From Capronia americana (lineage: Eukaryota; Ascomycota; Eurotiomycetes; Chaetothyriales; Herpotrichiellaceae): 64,000 nucleotides of DNA. A program made the translations under genes and the position numbers. The DNA lies in contig JADWQD010000011.1 of NCBI GenBank assembly GCA_016110215.1, positions 1,054,001-1,118,000 of the forward strand, read 5' to 3'. This document shows, one piece after another, positions 31,481-44,289 of the stretch; position 1 is the first letter of the stretch; every line of letters starts with the position of its first letter. The notes below the pieces were generated by a model. It saw only the letters and a list, made by a program, of their open reading frames with translations, did no database searches and was not told the origin of the DNA.

Positions 31481-33180
31481 AACCATTTCGGGTCTAATCG
31501 ATTTGCTTGGCATATTTGCGCACTCTCTCTTTGCTACGGTCGACCACACGGTGCGAAGAGCGCAGGTTGCCCACGGACTTGCGTCATCGGGCTGACATGA
31601 CATGACGTAGTGACATCGAGAGGCATTTTTTTTATTTTGTTCGAAGCTCGACTTTCGAGAGAGCTCGACTTGCCTCTCGGAATCGGGTTTGTCACTCGAC
31701 CAAGGGAGCCCCCCCAAAAAGACTCGAAAAGTTTTATGTTACGTATATTGTGACAATTTAGCATGCGGTTCAGGTATGCGCCGCTGGGCCGAAAAGGACG
31801 GAGTCTAAGATGATCACGGCATATCGCATAACGTGCATCCGCCATCTTGTGCTCGCTCTCGCTGCTGAGCGACTTTGCAGCCATGGCACCAGCACGCCAA
31901 GTCAGTAATCCAATTGGATTGCGATTGCGCAGGCAGCAAGCCAAACGTTGCAAATACTGGATGTTGCCCACCCACGCTATCGCTGCACACCCTGCCACCC
32001 CATCCTCCGCCGGGACGTGGACGTTCGTACTGTATAGGCAACGAACGGTACTCGACAACCCCCCCAAACGTGGCCTTGCATATATCACGTGGCAGACACG
32101 GCCATTTACTCGCTCGCTTATGCGCCCCCTCCAGGCAACGACACTTGTGGATGAAACCCCAGATGACACCCAGCCTCGTGGACTAAACACAGTTACTTGG
32201 CCCGCATTGCGCTGGAATTCGGTCGCCACCTCGAACCCTAGCCTATCCGGACGTTCGACTACTGTTTAATTCCCTGCGACCATTTCCCATTTGGGTGAAG
32301 CACGTTTGGTTCACCGCCAACAGATCAGCTCGGCATGACCGCCGCTTCTGGCTGGGCGGTCGAGTGACTCGAATCGCCACCGGGCGCAGTTGTGTATAAT
32401 TCGTACCCCCAGTACTCGTATGTGACTTCCGTGGGCCGTTTGTCGCGACGGCGTACCCCACGCGTATAATCCCCGTCCGTCCGTTAGAGATTATGTCGTC
32501 AGTCCTGTCCAGCCGGTGGCCGACGCGGACGGACCTTTGTCGAGACGTGAGAGTGAAGCTGCCTAGTGCGTGGCGACCGGGAATGCAAGTACCAAAGGGC
32601 CTTGGGCGCCATCACCTAGCAGGGAGCTACCCGTCGCGATGTGCTCGATGCATGTCCGTACACAGTAGGGCGTCTGTGGATCTGACTACCGACGAGGCGG
32701 TGGTAGCGCAAACCCCGTCCTTTTGACGACCGCGAAGTTGCGAATCGTATGATGATGGACGACTCGGCGCTTCAGGGCAGAACGAACACGAGGAGACACG
32801 GTGGCGGACAGGTAAGAAAGGGACTGTTGCAGTTGCGGACTGGAGATGTAGATGCAGAATGGAGCTGGAGATCAGGAAAGCTCGATGCCTCGCCGAGTTT
32901 CTTGTCAGGTATACACAGTACAGCACCTGTATGTAGAAGGAAACCCGCCTCATTCATGCCCCTGAGGGCTGAGGGGGGCTTAGAAGCAACCGGCCACTCG
33001 CCGGGCTGTCTAGCTCCAAGCGGGTAGCAAACATCAAGACAGGGGGTGAAAATGAGATTGAATCTAAAGCGATATGCGCCAGCGCTTTTGGTTGCCTGCA
33101 ACTCAACTGTCAAAAGGGTCCTAACCATTCGTACTCGTAACGTCGGAAAAAGGGGCGTCCCAGGCCGGGCTCCTGCTCTC
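31481..33180. other. 1.7-kb spacer without supported gene
   Basis: A 231-aa minus frame at 31534-32229 and smaller plus frames have no domain or codon pattern that convinces me. TACTCGTA occurs at 32413 and 33132. Confidence 0.45.
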
Positions 33181-34208
33181 TCAGTCCACCAGCCGACCAT
33201 AGTCGTCCAAATAACTAAAGACGGTGAGTCACGATAACGGGTCGAGGGGAGAGTGATGCCCGCACCTTTGTAGGTAGGAAGATAAGCGAAAGCCGGGGAT
33301 CTGTGCTGCTCGCCTCAGATATCGAATGGCTCTCTGGAAGTATTGCTCGTTCTGATGAGAGTACGAGACGTTGCCAAGACTCATGTTCGCTTCGGCGGCC
33401 TGCAGGGGGGAGGATGAATCACCATTAGTCAGTCGTGTCATGCATGGGGATGAGATGGAGAGCGTGGAGATGGGCGAGGGCCATGTACATAGCCCGAAGA
33501 TGGAATATGTCCTGACCTCTGAGAGCAACTCGCCTGAGGGCTCCCCGTTCCTTTCGGCCACCTCGATGGCCCTGGCAAAGTGGTCGACGGCCGGAATCAG
33601 CATGCCGCGGGCTTCCACGTAGTCGGCAGTGTGTGCTCTGGCATCAGCTTCGGCAGTTGCGCGCTCCGCATCCCTGGCCTCTTCCGAGGACGAGTAGGCA
33701 AGCCGGTCGCTCAGGCTTTGCGGTCGGCCACTGCTCCCGCTGGACGAACTGCCTTCCGTCCGATGGATGCGCGCGAGCACGTTCTGAGATCGGGCTAACC
33801 AGGCCTGCCCAAGTCCTGTCATTATGTAAGTAGCGATCGCAGGATTGGTAAGCTGTTGGACGTACCCCTGAGCGCGGTAAGATCTTCAGCGTTCCTTTGT
33901 AATAATGACAACCATTGATTCACACACCACTCGGCGAGGTCGGTCACGCCAGCAGCTTCCGCGTCATGGTATGCCAGTCTCTGCAACGCCGCGATGACGA
34001 AGGTCCGGTCTGCGGCCCTGTTGGGCATCTGCGTGAGCCCGGCAGAATCGAAGGTTGCCATGGCCCTCCTGGCGATCTGTAGGCGCTGTTCCCACGGCAC
34101 GTGCGTCGAGTCTGTGTCTGCGATCCGCCTGACCTCGCGGATGGCCTCTTCGATCCGAGTTTCCTGGACCATGTTTAGCCCATCCGGCCTGACCCTCTGG
34201 TGTGACAT
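33181..34208 (-). CDS. Conserved fungal protein of unknown function, TPR-like C-terminus
   Basis: Four exons, 34208-33866, 33815-33517, 33399-33266 and 33214-33181, encode 269 aa. Every junction preserves frame (GTACGT...GACAG; GTCAGG...CTGCAG; GTGCGG...TTTAG). The start is the ATG of MSHQRVRPDG; the frame upstream is open but belongs to the leader. The joined C-terminus reads SLGNVSYSHQNEQYFQRA, then AAQIPGFRLSSYLQSYLDDYGRLVD, a pattern I associate with a widespread but unnamed filamentous-fungal protein. The paired-helix, Ala-rich layout (residues 120-260) resembles tetratricopeptide repeats, suggesting a protein-interaction role. No enzyme motif, signal peptide or membrane segment is visible. 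The family memory is general and no precise name can be given. Confidence 0.75.
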
Positions 34209-36498
34209 GCTCTGGTAGGGGAAATGGGTATGGTAACGTTGCCGACTGGGTCCGGTAGTGTCGTTACTGAAAGTGTACAAAGAATGCTCAGGAAGGAATT
34301 GGAACCGGCGCAACGATCGACATATCAGGATTTCAACCTCTGAACGGAAGTCTGAAAGGAGACGTGCGATGACGGCCTGTTTCTCATATACCCAACCCGA
34401 CCCCCCAGCCACACCCACACACATGGACCCCTATATATGCACGGGGGCTCGCTATGATATGTGGCTGTAGTCTTCGCAGGCAAAGTTCTGTGGTCGACTG
34501 CAGAGAAAGCGCGTGATATGCAAACGAATCATAAGGCCCCTTGCAAAATCTTAGATGATACTTACATGTGCAGAGACGACCGTCGTCGATACGCTCGAGC
34601 CACGGCCAGGCCGTCACCGTTTTCTATAGGACCAGGACGTTCAAACCTTGCAGTTGCGACGGCGCGTGGCAAATGGGTCCTTTCAACCGAAAGCCAGGGG
34701 CGACCCACGACTGCAAGTGTGTTCCCAGTGACCAGGGCTGACGGCAGACGAAAGAGTCCATTCCGAAGAGATTGTCAAGACGAGCCGAATGGAGGTAAGT
34801 GGTCCCTGTGACATAGAGGCTTGGACTAACCTGCAGCCACAATGCGACACTCTTGGACGACCTGCCTAACGTCTGTGGCAAAGAAGAGTCCCGCTTCGGG
34901 TTGGTCTGGAGGACGAGCACTGCGACGGGAGAAGATTACAGTATCAGTTCTAGATCCCTGAATGCCTTGATAACGCCGAGCACAGCTGCAGGTCGGGGAC
35001 ACGCGATGGCACGGGCTCCTCGAAGCACTCGTCGGGGTTTGAGATGGTGGTCACCAAGCTGGCGTGCGATCGCGACGTGAGAGAAGTTACACAGCCAGAG
35101 GATGGAAACGTCGTACATATGAAGCCAGGACTCGGTGGGGGCCGGCTGACTGGGTCACGCAAGGCACCAGCGGTGGACCAGTGGACAGGGCCCTGAGGCG
35201 GCCGTAGGAGATCCGTGCATCGGAGCGGGCCAGTATGAGGTCTTTTTACCAATACGAGGGCGACGGCATTGCTGGGACCTGGCTTTGCGATGGAAAAATG
35301 ATGCGCGATGTCGAAAATCCATCTTACTAAACGTGGCCTCGGTGGAAATAGGAACCAGCAGGACTGTGCCTCTCTACCCGCCAAGAGGGCGTGGGAACCG
35401 CGGTAAGCAACAGAATTTGACGAACACGTTGACGGCAACATCCCTGCCTGCCTCGTTGTGGTTATGCGTGAGAAAAGCCAGAACCACCTGCGAGCTTCGC
35501 GAGCCCACGGGATGTAAGGAGTTAGTCCTGTTTTCGTCAGATCTGAGGCTGTACGATGCATACGCAACAGTGCCCCCGGCGCAGAGGATATCGGGTAGGA
35601 ACGCTGCCCAACACCATTAGAGTAAACGCGGTCGGCACCGGACAAAGTCGACAGCCCGAAGCGCCAGAGGGGTTCGTTCTGGAGCGACTGGAGCGACGGC
35701 CGTGACGGCGTGCCGCCAGATCCTAGGGCCTCTCGGATGCTGAATGACTGTCGGCCTGTCACGGTTCCTTTCTCGCATCTGGCGGCTATCGACCGACAGC
35801 TGCCCAGTGGGAAGCCCCAGGAAGGACCAGTCAGAGATCAAGCGCAGGGGATGGTCGGCCGTCGAAGATGCCCAGCCGGTTCCCATTCTAAGCGCTTCTA
35901 GCGAGGGCTTTCTCGGTCATAGCCTCGCCCATTACTAACGGCAATCTTCTCGAATTGTCGCTCCTTGGACGGCGTTGATTTGCCGGCCGACTTGATGCCA
36001 GCAGCGCAATTATATATACAAGCTCTCTATATGAGCCATTGAACACATAGCAGCGACCACAGATTTGACCGTGATCTACATCCATCATCCTTCTATTGTT
36101 CATTTCAGTCCTTCCAAGCATTGGGCGTGCAGAAGCCCCCAGTCCTCGTTCGCCTGGTGAAGCCGGCGAAGATTTCAACGCACCACCACCCTGGACCACC
36201 CCGCTGCGCCGGTCATCGTTCACCATAAAGGCTCGAGTATGCGTGCAGTTGCCTAAAGGAAAACAAAGGAAAGATCAGATATGTGCTTTTGCCACGGCAA
36301 GTGCCTAAACTTTGGGATATTAACGCTCCGACTCCATCCTGCCGAAATGACTATTCACAGAACTAGGCCACCGTGGGACGCCGCGCATGTGCTTCATGAA
36401 AATGTCGTCAATGTTGGGACAAGATGAGTCTTGATGCCACATCAGGTGGGCCTGGGCCTGGACCGCCCGATGTGCAGCAGATACGACTCAGCTGTCGA
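34209..36498. other. 2.3-kb spacer without supported gene
   Basis: A 270-aa minus frame (34950-35762) overlaps a 111-aa plus frame (35285-35620). Neither shows a domain, and the longer is Ser/Pro/Arg-rich like a shadow frame. I call no gene here. Confidence 0.45.
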
Positions 36499-38324
36499 TC
36501 ATATCGAGGTGATTCGTGTATCAGACCTGGCAAGGGGACGATGTTTGATGACCATTTGCAGTTCTCGCAGCATGTTGGTCGTGTTTTCCGCATGCTCATG
36601 CATGGTCTGGCGCTTTCGCCGGTCTTCTTGCAGTTTGGTGAGTTTCTCCTCCCTACTCATTGGTGCCCAAGACATTCTTTTGCGTGGCAAGGCAACAGCC
36701 TCGAACACTTCCTCGTCCACACCGGCGCCGTCAGAGGAGCTTCGCTCGTCGCCACTGAGCAGCTTGAGTGCTTCGGCCGGGCCTCCATCGACGATCGTCA
36801 AGCCACCAAGACTGCTTGGTGAAGGCGACGCCGGGGAGCGCAAGCCACTGGATGCCCGGGACAAGCGGCGGTCGGAATCAGTGCCTACATTGAGGAACAT
36901 GGTGTTTCGCCCCTTTTCCCATTCGACCAGAGCATTCCGAATTTCAGCCCCAAGCTGCTCATAATGTCCGGTGATGGTGATGCTGAGTGAGGGATCGTCG
37001 GTCGTCCGCATGGAACTGATTTCCTCGCGCAGAAGGTGTACTTTGGCGTTCAACGACCGAATGGTGTTGGCCACGGCATCGAATCGGCGGATCTGGGCCT
37101 TGGTATGCCGTTTCTGAGGCGTGGTGGCGACTGGGTCTCGTTCAGGATCAGGCCCAACCTCTTCCTGTGCCGAGTTCTCACGGTTTTCACCGTATTCTTC
37201 CTGCACCACCGCATTGTGGAGCTCTTGACTTGCATGGCACAGCGCACCATCAAGCCCCTCTAATATTTGAGTTATCAACCGCCACTGGTGTATGTTGTAC
37301 CATGTGGAGCCGGAGTGGAGTGCCAGCAAGTCACACAGGAGAACCTTCCGAGCAATGAGATGTAGTCGAAACAGGAAACGAAGCCCTCTCAGAGAGTTCC
37401 GTACATCCGCGGGGCTCTCGTTGGCGACCGCCACAGCGTCGGCATAGTCCTGCATAGAGACCTCGTAGATGTCGTGGTACTTTCGCAGTTCGGTATCTCT
37501 GACGAACGGTTGGATGTCATTGTGGGCTTCAACACATCGGACAATGCTGGCTGTCAAAGCATGTCCAAGGATGTTTCGTAGCTCACGACAGCTGCTGGGT
37601 GACTCCACCGCCTCCATCCGGCTGATCGGAGGCAACGGGTGGCTACTGTGATTGAGTCAGCAAAGGAATCTGGATAACAGGAACGAACCAACACCCACAT
37701 GTCGTATCCTCGAGACACCACCTCCACCTCTTGAACGAAACGAAGCGCCTCTGTTGCAATACCATCGTAGTTATGGGAGCTTGCAACTGCTCTTCCCAAT
37801 GCGGACACCGCGGATTGCCGCACAAACTCCAGATACTGACGCCGGGCGAACCAGAAAAGAACCAAGCAAGCCCCGACAAACAGCGACGTGTATACGCACA
37901 GTTCTGACCAACTTGAGGAGATCGTCCGAGGTGTCCGATACCTCCGCTGCAGCAGATGAAGGGACCATGCCACCGAGAAGGAAATACCAGCGGTTATAAA
38001 AGCACCTTTGAGGGAAAGGGTATTTGCGGTGAAGCGCTGGTCATTCCGGGGTTGGCGCCGCGGCTTTGGCTCGTCAGAGAGCAGCTGGGAGGCAACAATG
38101 ATATAGCGAAACTGCTCGATCAATCGCTCATTCGCAACGTCGGTGACTGAGGCGGCAGTCGTGCGTATCTTCCGCAACCGGTCGCGCAGTTTGGGGAGGC
38201 CTCGAGGTGCGAACGTGGATTGTGCGTGGGTAGGAGACGCAGGCGGCTCTGCCGATTCGAACGGGAGGGCGTCTCCTTCTAAGTACTCGGCAATAGGCGA
38301 TTCATTATATATTAGAGCTTCCAT
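36499..38324 (-). CDS. Vezatin/Inp2-like myosin-binding membrane protein
   Basis: Two exons, 38324-37699 and 37645-36499, encode 590 aa (donor GTGGGT, acceptor CACAG, junction giving GYDISHPLPPISR). Two hydrophobic segments lie at 107-125 and 141-160, separated by a short RRYRTPR loop. The long C-terminal region includes helical stretches and ends with REEKLTKLQEDRRKRQT, then MLRELQMVIKHRP and RITSI. This layout matches what I know of the fungal vezatin family (Pfam myosin-binding domain of peroxisomes), related to yeast Inp2, the peroxisomal receptor for myosin V. A role in organelle inheritance or motor attachment is therefore likely but inferred. The start lies 0.9 kb from a divergent plus-strand gene, and the two may share a promoter region. 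Confidence 0.8.
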
Positions 38325-39130
38325 GACATTGTCGGTGCATTAGTCGTATACAGAGGCGAAGATGGTGAAACAGCTGAAGCGTCGAAGACAGGAGAGGCGC
38401 GTGCAACAGTCCAAAGGTCGTCAGACAACGCGGCCAGCCCAGGGGCCAGGCAAGCCACAGTTGCTGCTGAGCTGACGTGCCTGGTATGCCCAAGCTCCTC
38501 GGCTGACGCCAATAATTGCCCCGCCGGCTCCTTCTAGGCGCTCCGAGTGGCTGGAATGGCCACCGTGCGAAGCCTGGACCCCGATTTCAAGGATAAATCC
38601 CCGTCTCGAGCCCCGTCGATCTGGCGCTGTGCCCGGAAACGTGGCTCAACCGAGATTGATCCAATTCAACGTCAATCCAACCTCGAGGTTCGCCTTCTCA
38701 AAAGCTCTGACAAGCCAATTGGGGACTTGTTTGGTGTTTTGCGAGCAACAGCTTCTCGATGCTTCAGATGAGTCTCTGGCTCCTTGATGTGCTGGGATTG
38801 TTTCCTCCCGGACGTCAACTTTGGAATGAAATCTGGATCTTGCCTTCTGCGTGGCTTGCGGAGGGAGAGTCACTTCGACTGTGCCTGAGCAATGTCACAG
38901 ACTGTTCCTGATCAACCCACGACAAAGAGCGCAGATGCCGTTATAGATGGAATGAAAGAGAAGATGGCCTCGTGAACAATGGCGCTATTTGCTAGCGCCG
39001 ACGTGAAGAGAGAAATTCACGCCACGGACCTCACTGCCGTTCTGACTTGATCAGTGATGGAACCCATGACCTTCCTGGGTCATTGAGAAGCTTGCACGAG
39101 GACAACGACTGCCGCTTTTTGCGCTCAATG
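38325..39130. other. Divergent promoter region
   Basis: This lies between the vezatin-like gene (minus) and the hypothetical gene at 39241 (plus). Short frames here lack support. Confidence 0.45.
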
Positions 39131-39140
39131 TGATATAAAT
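39131..39140 (+). promoter_or_regulatory. Candidate TATA box
   Basis: TGATATAAAT lies about 100 bases upstream of the ATG at 39241. Confidence 0.4.
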
Positions 39141-39240
39141 CACCGTAGGAAATTCACCTTTTCGTTCCCTGCCTTGACAGGCCTCTTGTCCGTCGCCATC
39201 ACTGACTTCAGACCAAACTCACTGTGCCCTCCAGTGACCC

Positions 39241-40763
39241 ATGCAACAACAATCCTTCAAAATGACGACAACTAACCCTCCTGACGAGATGTACCTTGAA
39301 GAGTCGTCTGACGGAGGAGTTGACGCAATGGAGACACCAACAACGCCGATCATCCCAGGCCTTATCGCCACCCAAGGCTTGAGCACCATCCCAGACTTGA
39401 GCATGGTCGCGGGCAATGGGCTGCGCCAGCTTACCGAAGGGACCGTCGCCGTGACTGAACGTAACGGTGATCTGTACGCCCCGATCTTCCGCCAACTCCA
39501 GATTAGACCGGACAAGTACTATGAATTCCACGATGGTGTGGTCCGCCTCGTCCGGAAAAAGCGCCACGCAGAAATCAGACGGGCAACAGATGCCAGTCTC
39601 CGGTTGACGACATCTCGATTACTTCGTGCATTCGGCTATATCATCTGGAAACCGAACTCAGAATGGCTGCTTGACGACAAAGATCTTGACGAAGGAGAAG
39701 CGAGGTTGGTGTATCGGAAAAACAAAGAACATAAGTATGATGATAGGTATGAAGCCAGGTCTCTGCCCTTCGTCTCGTGGATTTCCGTGGGAGAGACACG
39801 GACGCTTGCGGAAGAACTTTGACTGCGCGGTCCTGTTTTGGGCCACTCATTTCAAAGCTTCATTAGTGAAAAGGACGTGGTTGTCTTGGCGAGCCCTTTG
39901 CTAACAATCTCTCTTGTTATAAAGGTTCAATCCCATCTTCGAATCGCTCTGGCGCCAGATGCGAAACGTGCAGTTCACTCCCCGCGCAGCACCACACCAC
40001 CGAGGACAACCTTCAACTGTCGCACCACCTGTGATGACAGATGGTGACGAGTCGTACATGGCCGATATTGACTCAGAAAATCCCTCACCCCATAGCCGTG
40101 CGCAAGCTACAGCCATGAAGAAAGTCGAAGATCTGTCCGCTGAGGTCGCAAGAAGACTTCCAGCGACGTCCACGAGAATGAATGCTGATCAGACTGAAGA
40201 GGCCATCATCGACCTTATCACCAGATTAGCTGAGATCCGAGCCCGCAGCAACCCAGAAGTTTTTGAGGAACTCTGGACAGCGCACATCATGCGAGTGGAG
40301 GAATTGGAAGGCGAAGGCTCAAACGAAAATGAGCAGATCGCAACCTGTAAGCCCTCACCCCATGCCCGTCCAACCACAATTTCCAGATTTACTCTTGATA
40401 CCCTTGTTGGAAGCTAACAAGAAAACAGCGAATGTGAATAACCCCCATCTGGCTGTGAGCGGCAAGCAGCAGAACACCACGTCTCCCTCGAACGAACCTT
40501 TCAACACCTCCGGCGTGCCTCTTGCCCACTCCTATCCAAGCACTTTAGCCATTGCTCCAGCTCTCCCCTCCATCATGTCCGTCTACATCAGCAAGGCCCA
40601 GGTTGCGTCCCCCACTAGTAACCCAGCCCCGAGCACCGCCGCACCATCGATGGCACAAGCCTATCACTGGCCCGCTGCCCCAGTTGAGAACCACCACTTC
40701 ACGAACTTCTTCGCCGGCATAACCTACCGCGTTGACGTCCCTTCGCCGCGTATTCTAGGTTAG
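39241..40763 (+). CDS. Hypothetical protein, three exons
   Basis: Exons 39241-39746, 39925-40346 and 40429-40763 join to 420 aa. Junctions are GTATGA...TATAAAG (with a GCTAAC branch word) and GTAAGC...AACAG (also GCTAAC), giving YDDRFNPIFESLWRQM and EQIATSNVNNPHL across the joins. A second in-frame ATG lies at 39262. Residues 60-165 are charged and could form a small domain (RPDKYYEFHDGVVRLVRKKR). Residues 230-285 are helical (EDLSAEVARRL...IRARSNPEVFEELW). The C-terminal third is Pro/Ser/Ala-rich. I recognise no family. The TAG at 40761 is followed by 124 more open codons in the same frame (to 41138), so the true protein may be longer or the gene may be decaying. Confidence 0.6.
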
Positions 40764-41896
40764 GTACTCGGTTACGGGTGGAACGACATCTGTCGCTACA
40801 TATCTACTGGCCGAGTTCAGCGTGCGACTGCCGAAAATACCGCCGGTGTTAGAGTTCGCGAGGGGAAGCAGGATGCGGGTATGGTTGGTCAAGAAGCCGA
40901 GCGTGGCCTGGACATCAGTGACGGAAACCTAGCAGCTGCAACGACCACAACATCCACCTTCGCGCCAAATCCAGCAATGAGCAAGAAGTCTGAGGACTTC
41001 ACGATTCCGGAATGGCAGACCATGGCGCTCGGCTGGCGTGACTTCCAGAACGACCTGCGTCATGCTGCCCTCTCTGGCGTGCGAGTCTGGAGGATGAAGG
41101 TCTGTGTGATCACCATGCATGCTCGAGACATGCACTGAGATGGATCCAAACATCTGAGACTCGGCTTTGGCAGACATTGACGGGCACTCCATCGCAATAG
41201 GCGATCACGCGAGTCACTGGCTCATGGAGCTGTACTTAAGGGTTCACCCCAATAGCTGGCTACGGCCGCTGCTTGTGAACTCAGACAAGAATCGAATAGT
41301 CATTCGACACGATGAGCGTGAGACTAATTGGCTCTTTTCGAGATTTGCAAATGTACGAGTAACCAGTAGTTCACGGTGTGGCCCCAGAGATGCTCGTGTT
41401 GGCACGTGCCTGGAACCTGGAGAACAAGTTAAAGTGACCAGCGAGTGACCCAAGAGTGACCCAAGAGTGACCTCACGCTTGCCTGGGTGAGCCGATCACG
41501 GAGTCTCCATTGGCCCACCTCAATTTGGCGGTGGACGAGCGAGGAAGCGGGAAACCAACTGTAGGCGCCCCTTTCGCGTTCACCCGCGCATGCAGCCAGG
41601 ATGCGGTTCTAACCAAATTTCTGCAAACACATCACACCGGTTATCTCCTGACTAGCAGCGAACTTTCAGAAGGGAGACTATCAGTGGCTCGAAAAACTTG
41701 AAGAACCAGAACTCCGTATCCTTGCACCACCTTGCCACAGACGCGCCTGCTTTCCCAGACTGAACCGCCCTAGGTTCACCGTGTATCCGTCCGTTGATTG
41801 CAACACAAGGCTTGCTTCGGCCACTCAACCCTACGATCACTGCATACGATCCCAAGAATCTAGTTACCAGCTGCGCCCTGCAGAATACCTTTCACC
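40764..41896. other. Open frame past the stop, then spacer
   Basis: Codons 40764-41138 stay open in the frame of the preceding gene. After that I see an 11-bp tandem repeat and no gene until the Arf start. Confidence 0.45.
41443..41475. repeat. 11-bp tandem repeat, three units
   Basis: GAGTGACCCAA is repeated twice exactly and a third time with changes at its end. Confidence 0.85.
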
Positions 41897-42596
41897 ATGG
41901 GGAACCAAATATCGAAGATGATGGGCAAGATTTTCGGGTCAAGAGAGATGCGACTGTTGATGCTGGGCCTAGATGCGGCGGGCAAAACAAGTGAGTCCTA
42001 TGCGCCAGCTACGCGGCCCACAAGAGTTGCGCGCCATCGCATTGTCCATGGAGCGTACTGACACCGGCGCAGCAATTTTGTACAAGCTGAAACTCAACCA
42101 AGACGTTACCACGATTCCCACCGTCGGCTTCAACGTCGAGACGGTCACATACAAGAACGTCAAATTCAATGTCTGGGATGTGGGCGGGCAAGACAAGATC
42201 CGTCCTCTTTGGCGGCACTACTTCTCCGGCACTCAAGGTCTCATATTTGTCATTGACTCGAATGACCGAGCCCGCATCGACGAGGCAAGACAAGAGCTGC
42301 ACCGGATCATTCTGGATCGAGAAATGAAAGAGGCACTCTTGCTGGTGTTTGCCAACAAGCAGGATATCCCAGGCTCGATGACTCCAACCGAGGTAACGGA
42401 GAAGCTGAGATTGACACAACTAAAGGAACGTACATGGTATGTTGTACCGAGTTGCGCAACTACTGGTGAAGGACTGCTTGAGGGATTGGTGAGTCGCTGT
42501 ACATTTCAATAGCATGAGAATGGACTGACGCAACCTCGACAGAGTTGGCTCTCGACAAATGTCAAGGCACAACCGCGGCCAGCAGCTGCCAAATGA
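41897..42596 (+). CDS. arfB: ARF6-type small GTPase (ArfB)
   Basis: Three exons, 41897-41990, 42073-42488 and 42543-42596, encode 187 aa. Both donors are GTGAGT and the acceptors GCAG and ACAG. The ATG has a CACCATGG context. Gly2 is available for N-myristoylation. The GTPase motifs are GLDAAGKT (24-31), the switch region TTIPTVGFNVETV (44-56), WDVGGQD (66-72), NKQD (126-129) and SCAT near 160. The effector strand ETVTYKNVKFNVWDVGGQDKIRP and the short N-terminus place it nearer ARF6 than ARF1. ARF6 proteins act at the plasma membrane and endosomes in endocytosis and polarity; in Aspergillus ArfB has been tied to polarised growth. The C-terminal tail PRPAAAK extends slightly past the animal protein. 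Confidence 0.95.
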
Positions 42597-44289
42597 GGGT
42601 CTCCGTCACTGGCTGGAACCGATAGCACGCGGTGACATGGCCGACAACCACCGAGATACCTATTTGCTAGCGATACTTTTCGAGAAGCAGATTACAGCAT
42701 GGAGTTCAGCGCATTGGAATTTCCCAACAGCTTGTGGGTCTGGCATGGTAGGAGCATGAATCCATGCTACTCGGTTCGGAACACCCGTGCATTTCATCGA
42801 TGCATACGGAACATTTCTCCTTCTTCCTGGTGCGCCTCACTCAGACCTGAACGATCTTTCCACCCACTGCTCCAGCCGACAAGGAGTGGACAGAGACACG
42901 TTTGCAAATGGTCGGGGCTGAAGTTGAGCAGGCCGTTGTGAGTCAGGGGGATTCGAAACAAGTTCACCAGTGGGCCTCGTTGGGCTCTTGCCATTTGCGA
43001 CAATGGTGCAACAACCCCATAGGTACTAGTGCGACTGAGAAGTGTGTATGAGTACGGAGTGCACGATAGTACGTTTAATCAGCCTCGTGGCAGCTCATCC
43101 AAAGAGATGGAAGAGGAGAAGTCATGTGTGGGTGGGGAGTTGACTGCGCTGAGCCCGCTAATTAATTATATCTGGATTCTGGACGGACGAGCCACGCTGG
43201 AAATGACCTGGCGTCTTTTTCTCTCACAGCCATCCGCTGCATTCCCAAGTCTAGTAAAGTAGCGGATGAAGGAGCTTTGCGTGAGTGGCTGGCCGGCGGC
43301 GACCCAGTCTTATCGGTCCCCGCCTTCTGCACTTTGTCAGTCGTAGACCGTTGGACCAGCTGAGGTCGTCGAGGAGCATCGGAGTTGTTCACCCAAGCCT
43401 GCCTGCAGCGGGTATGCACAGATGCAGTAGCACTGCAACTACCACATGCAGCCCATGTTTCTTGTCACAAAGTAGGGAACCTGGACCTGGACCTGCGTGA
43501 ACCCCTGAACTGCAGCAGATCGGATGCAAGGGCAGGGGGCGTCAACGGTGAAGATTCTCTCACTCCGTCATTAATTCAGTCAATCAGTCGTCAGGCTTCA
43601 TCAACTCTGCCTCGAGCCGCTTGGGTTCACAACAGAACTGCAATCCTTCCCACCGACGCCCACTCCGCCTCCGCCTCCCAGAGCACCATCACCTCATCCA
43701 TCAGAGTCCTGACTACTGTATCCTTATTCCGGACTATTGCTCCGCCTCGTTGCGCCATCCCACGCCATTCTCCAGATTTTCAAACCTTCCGAGACCCGAG
43801 CCATCCCGCCATCAGCCTGCTGCCACCTGCCAGAAGCGGCCCGATCCTGCAAAACCACCGCCGAGGAGAGGGGGCCTCGAGCTGCTGTCGAGTTCGGTAG
43901 CTTCCTGGAGGCTGTCTGTCGGCCAGTCCGTGGGGCCCTTGTCTCGCTGAGGCTTTGAGGCGTTTGGTCGGTAGCCTCTTTTGCGCACCCCCTCCTACGT
44001 AGCGGACTGGGCCATCCCTGCTTTGCGGGTTGTCCACCTCCGGAAAGAGGGATTTGTTTGATTTCCACGTCGAAAGAAGGCTGTCGACGCTGAGCAGCCA
44101 ACCTTACCTTACCCCTCCCACACCACACCACATCACATCATATCCTAGCTGGCCCCCCTCGTCCGCCGCAACAGGAGCCCACGCATAAGAGCCTTGCTTG
44201 TCCCTCCCTCTCCCCGCCCGTGCTTCCTGTCTGTACTCAGTAGGCCTCATTGACTGTCCCTGTCGGTGTCAGTACCGAGCCTCAGCATC
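42597..44289. other. 1.7-kb spacer without supported gene
   Basis: Pyrimidine-rich sequence at 43660-44280 is probably the promoter and 5' UTR of the SDR gene. No frame is convincing. Confidence 0.5.

Noticed and set aside
31534..32229. 231-codon minus frame upstream of PCNA
   Set aside because: Composition looks random, other frames overlap it, and no domain or family is recognisable.
34950..35762. 270-codon minus frame
   Set aside because: Ser/Pro/Arg-rich like a shadow frame, no domain, and overlapping frames on both strands are equally open.
41897..42596. ARF1 rather than ARF6
   Set aside because: The short N-terminus and the ETVTYKNVKFNVWDVGGQDKI region with LKLNQDVTT fit ARF6 (ArfB) better than ARF1.
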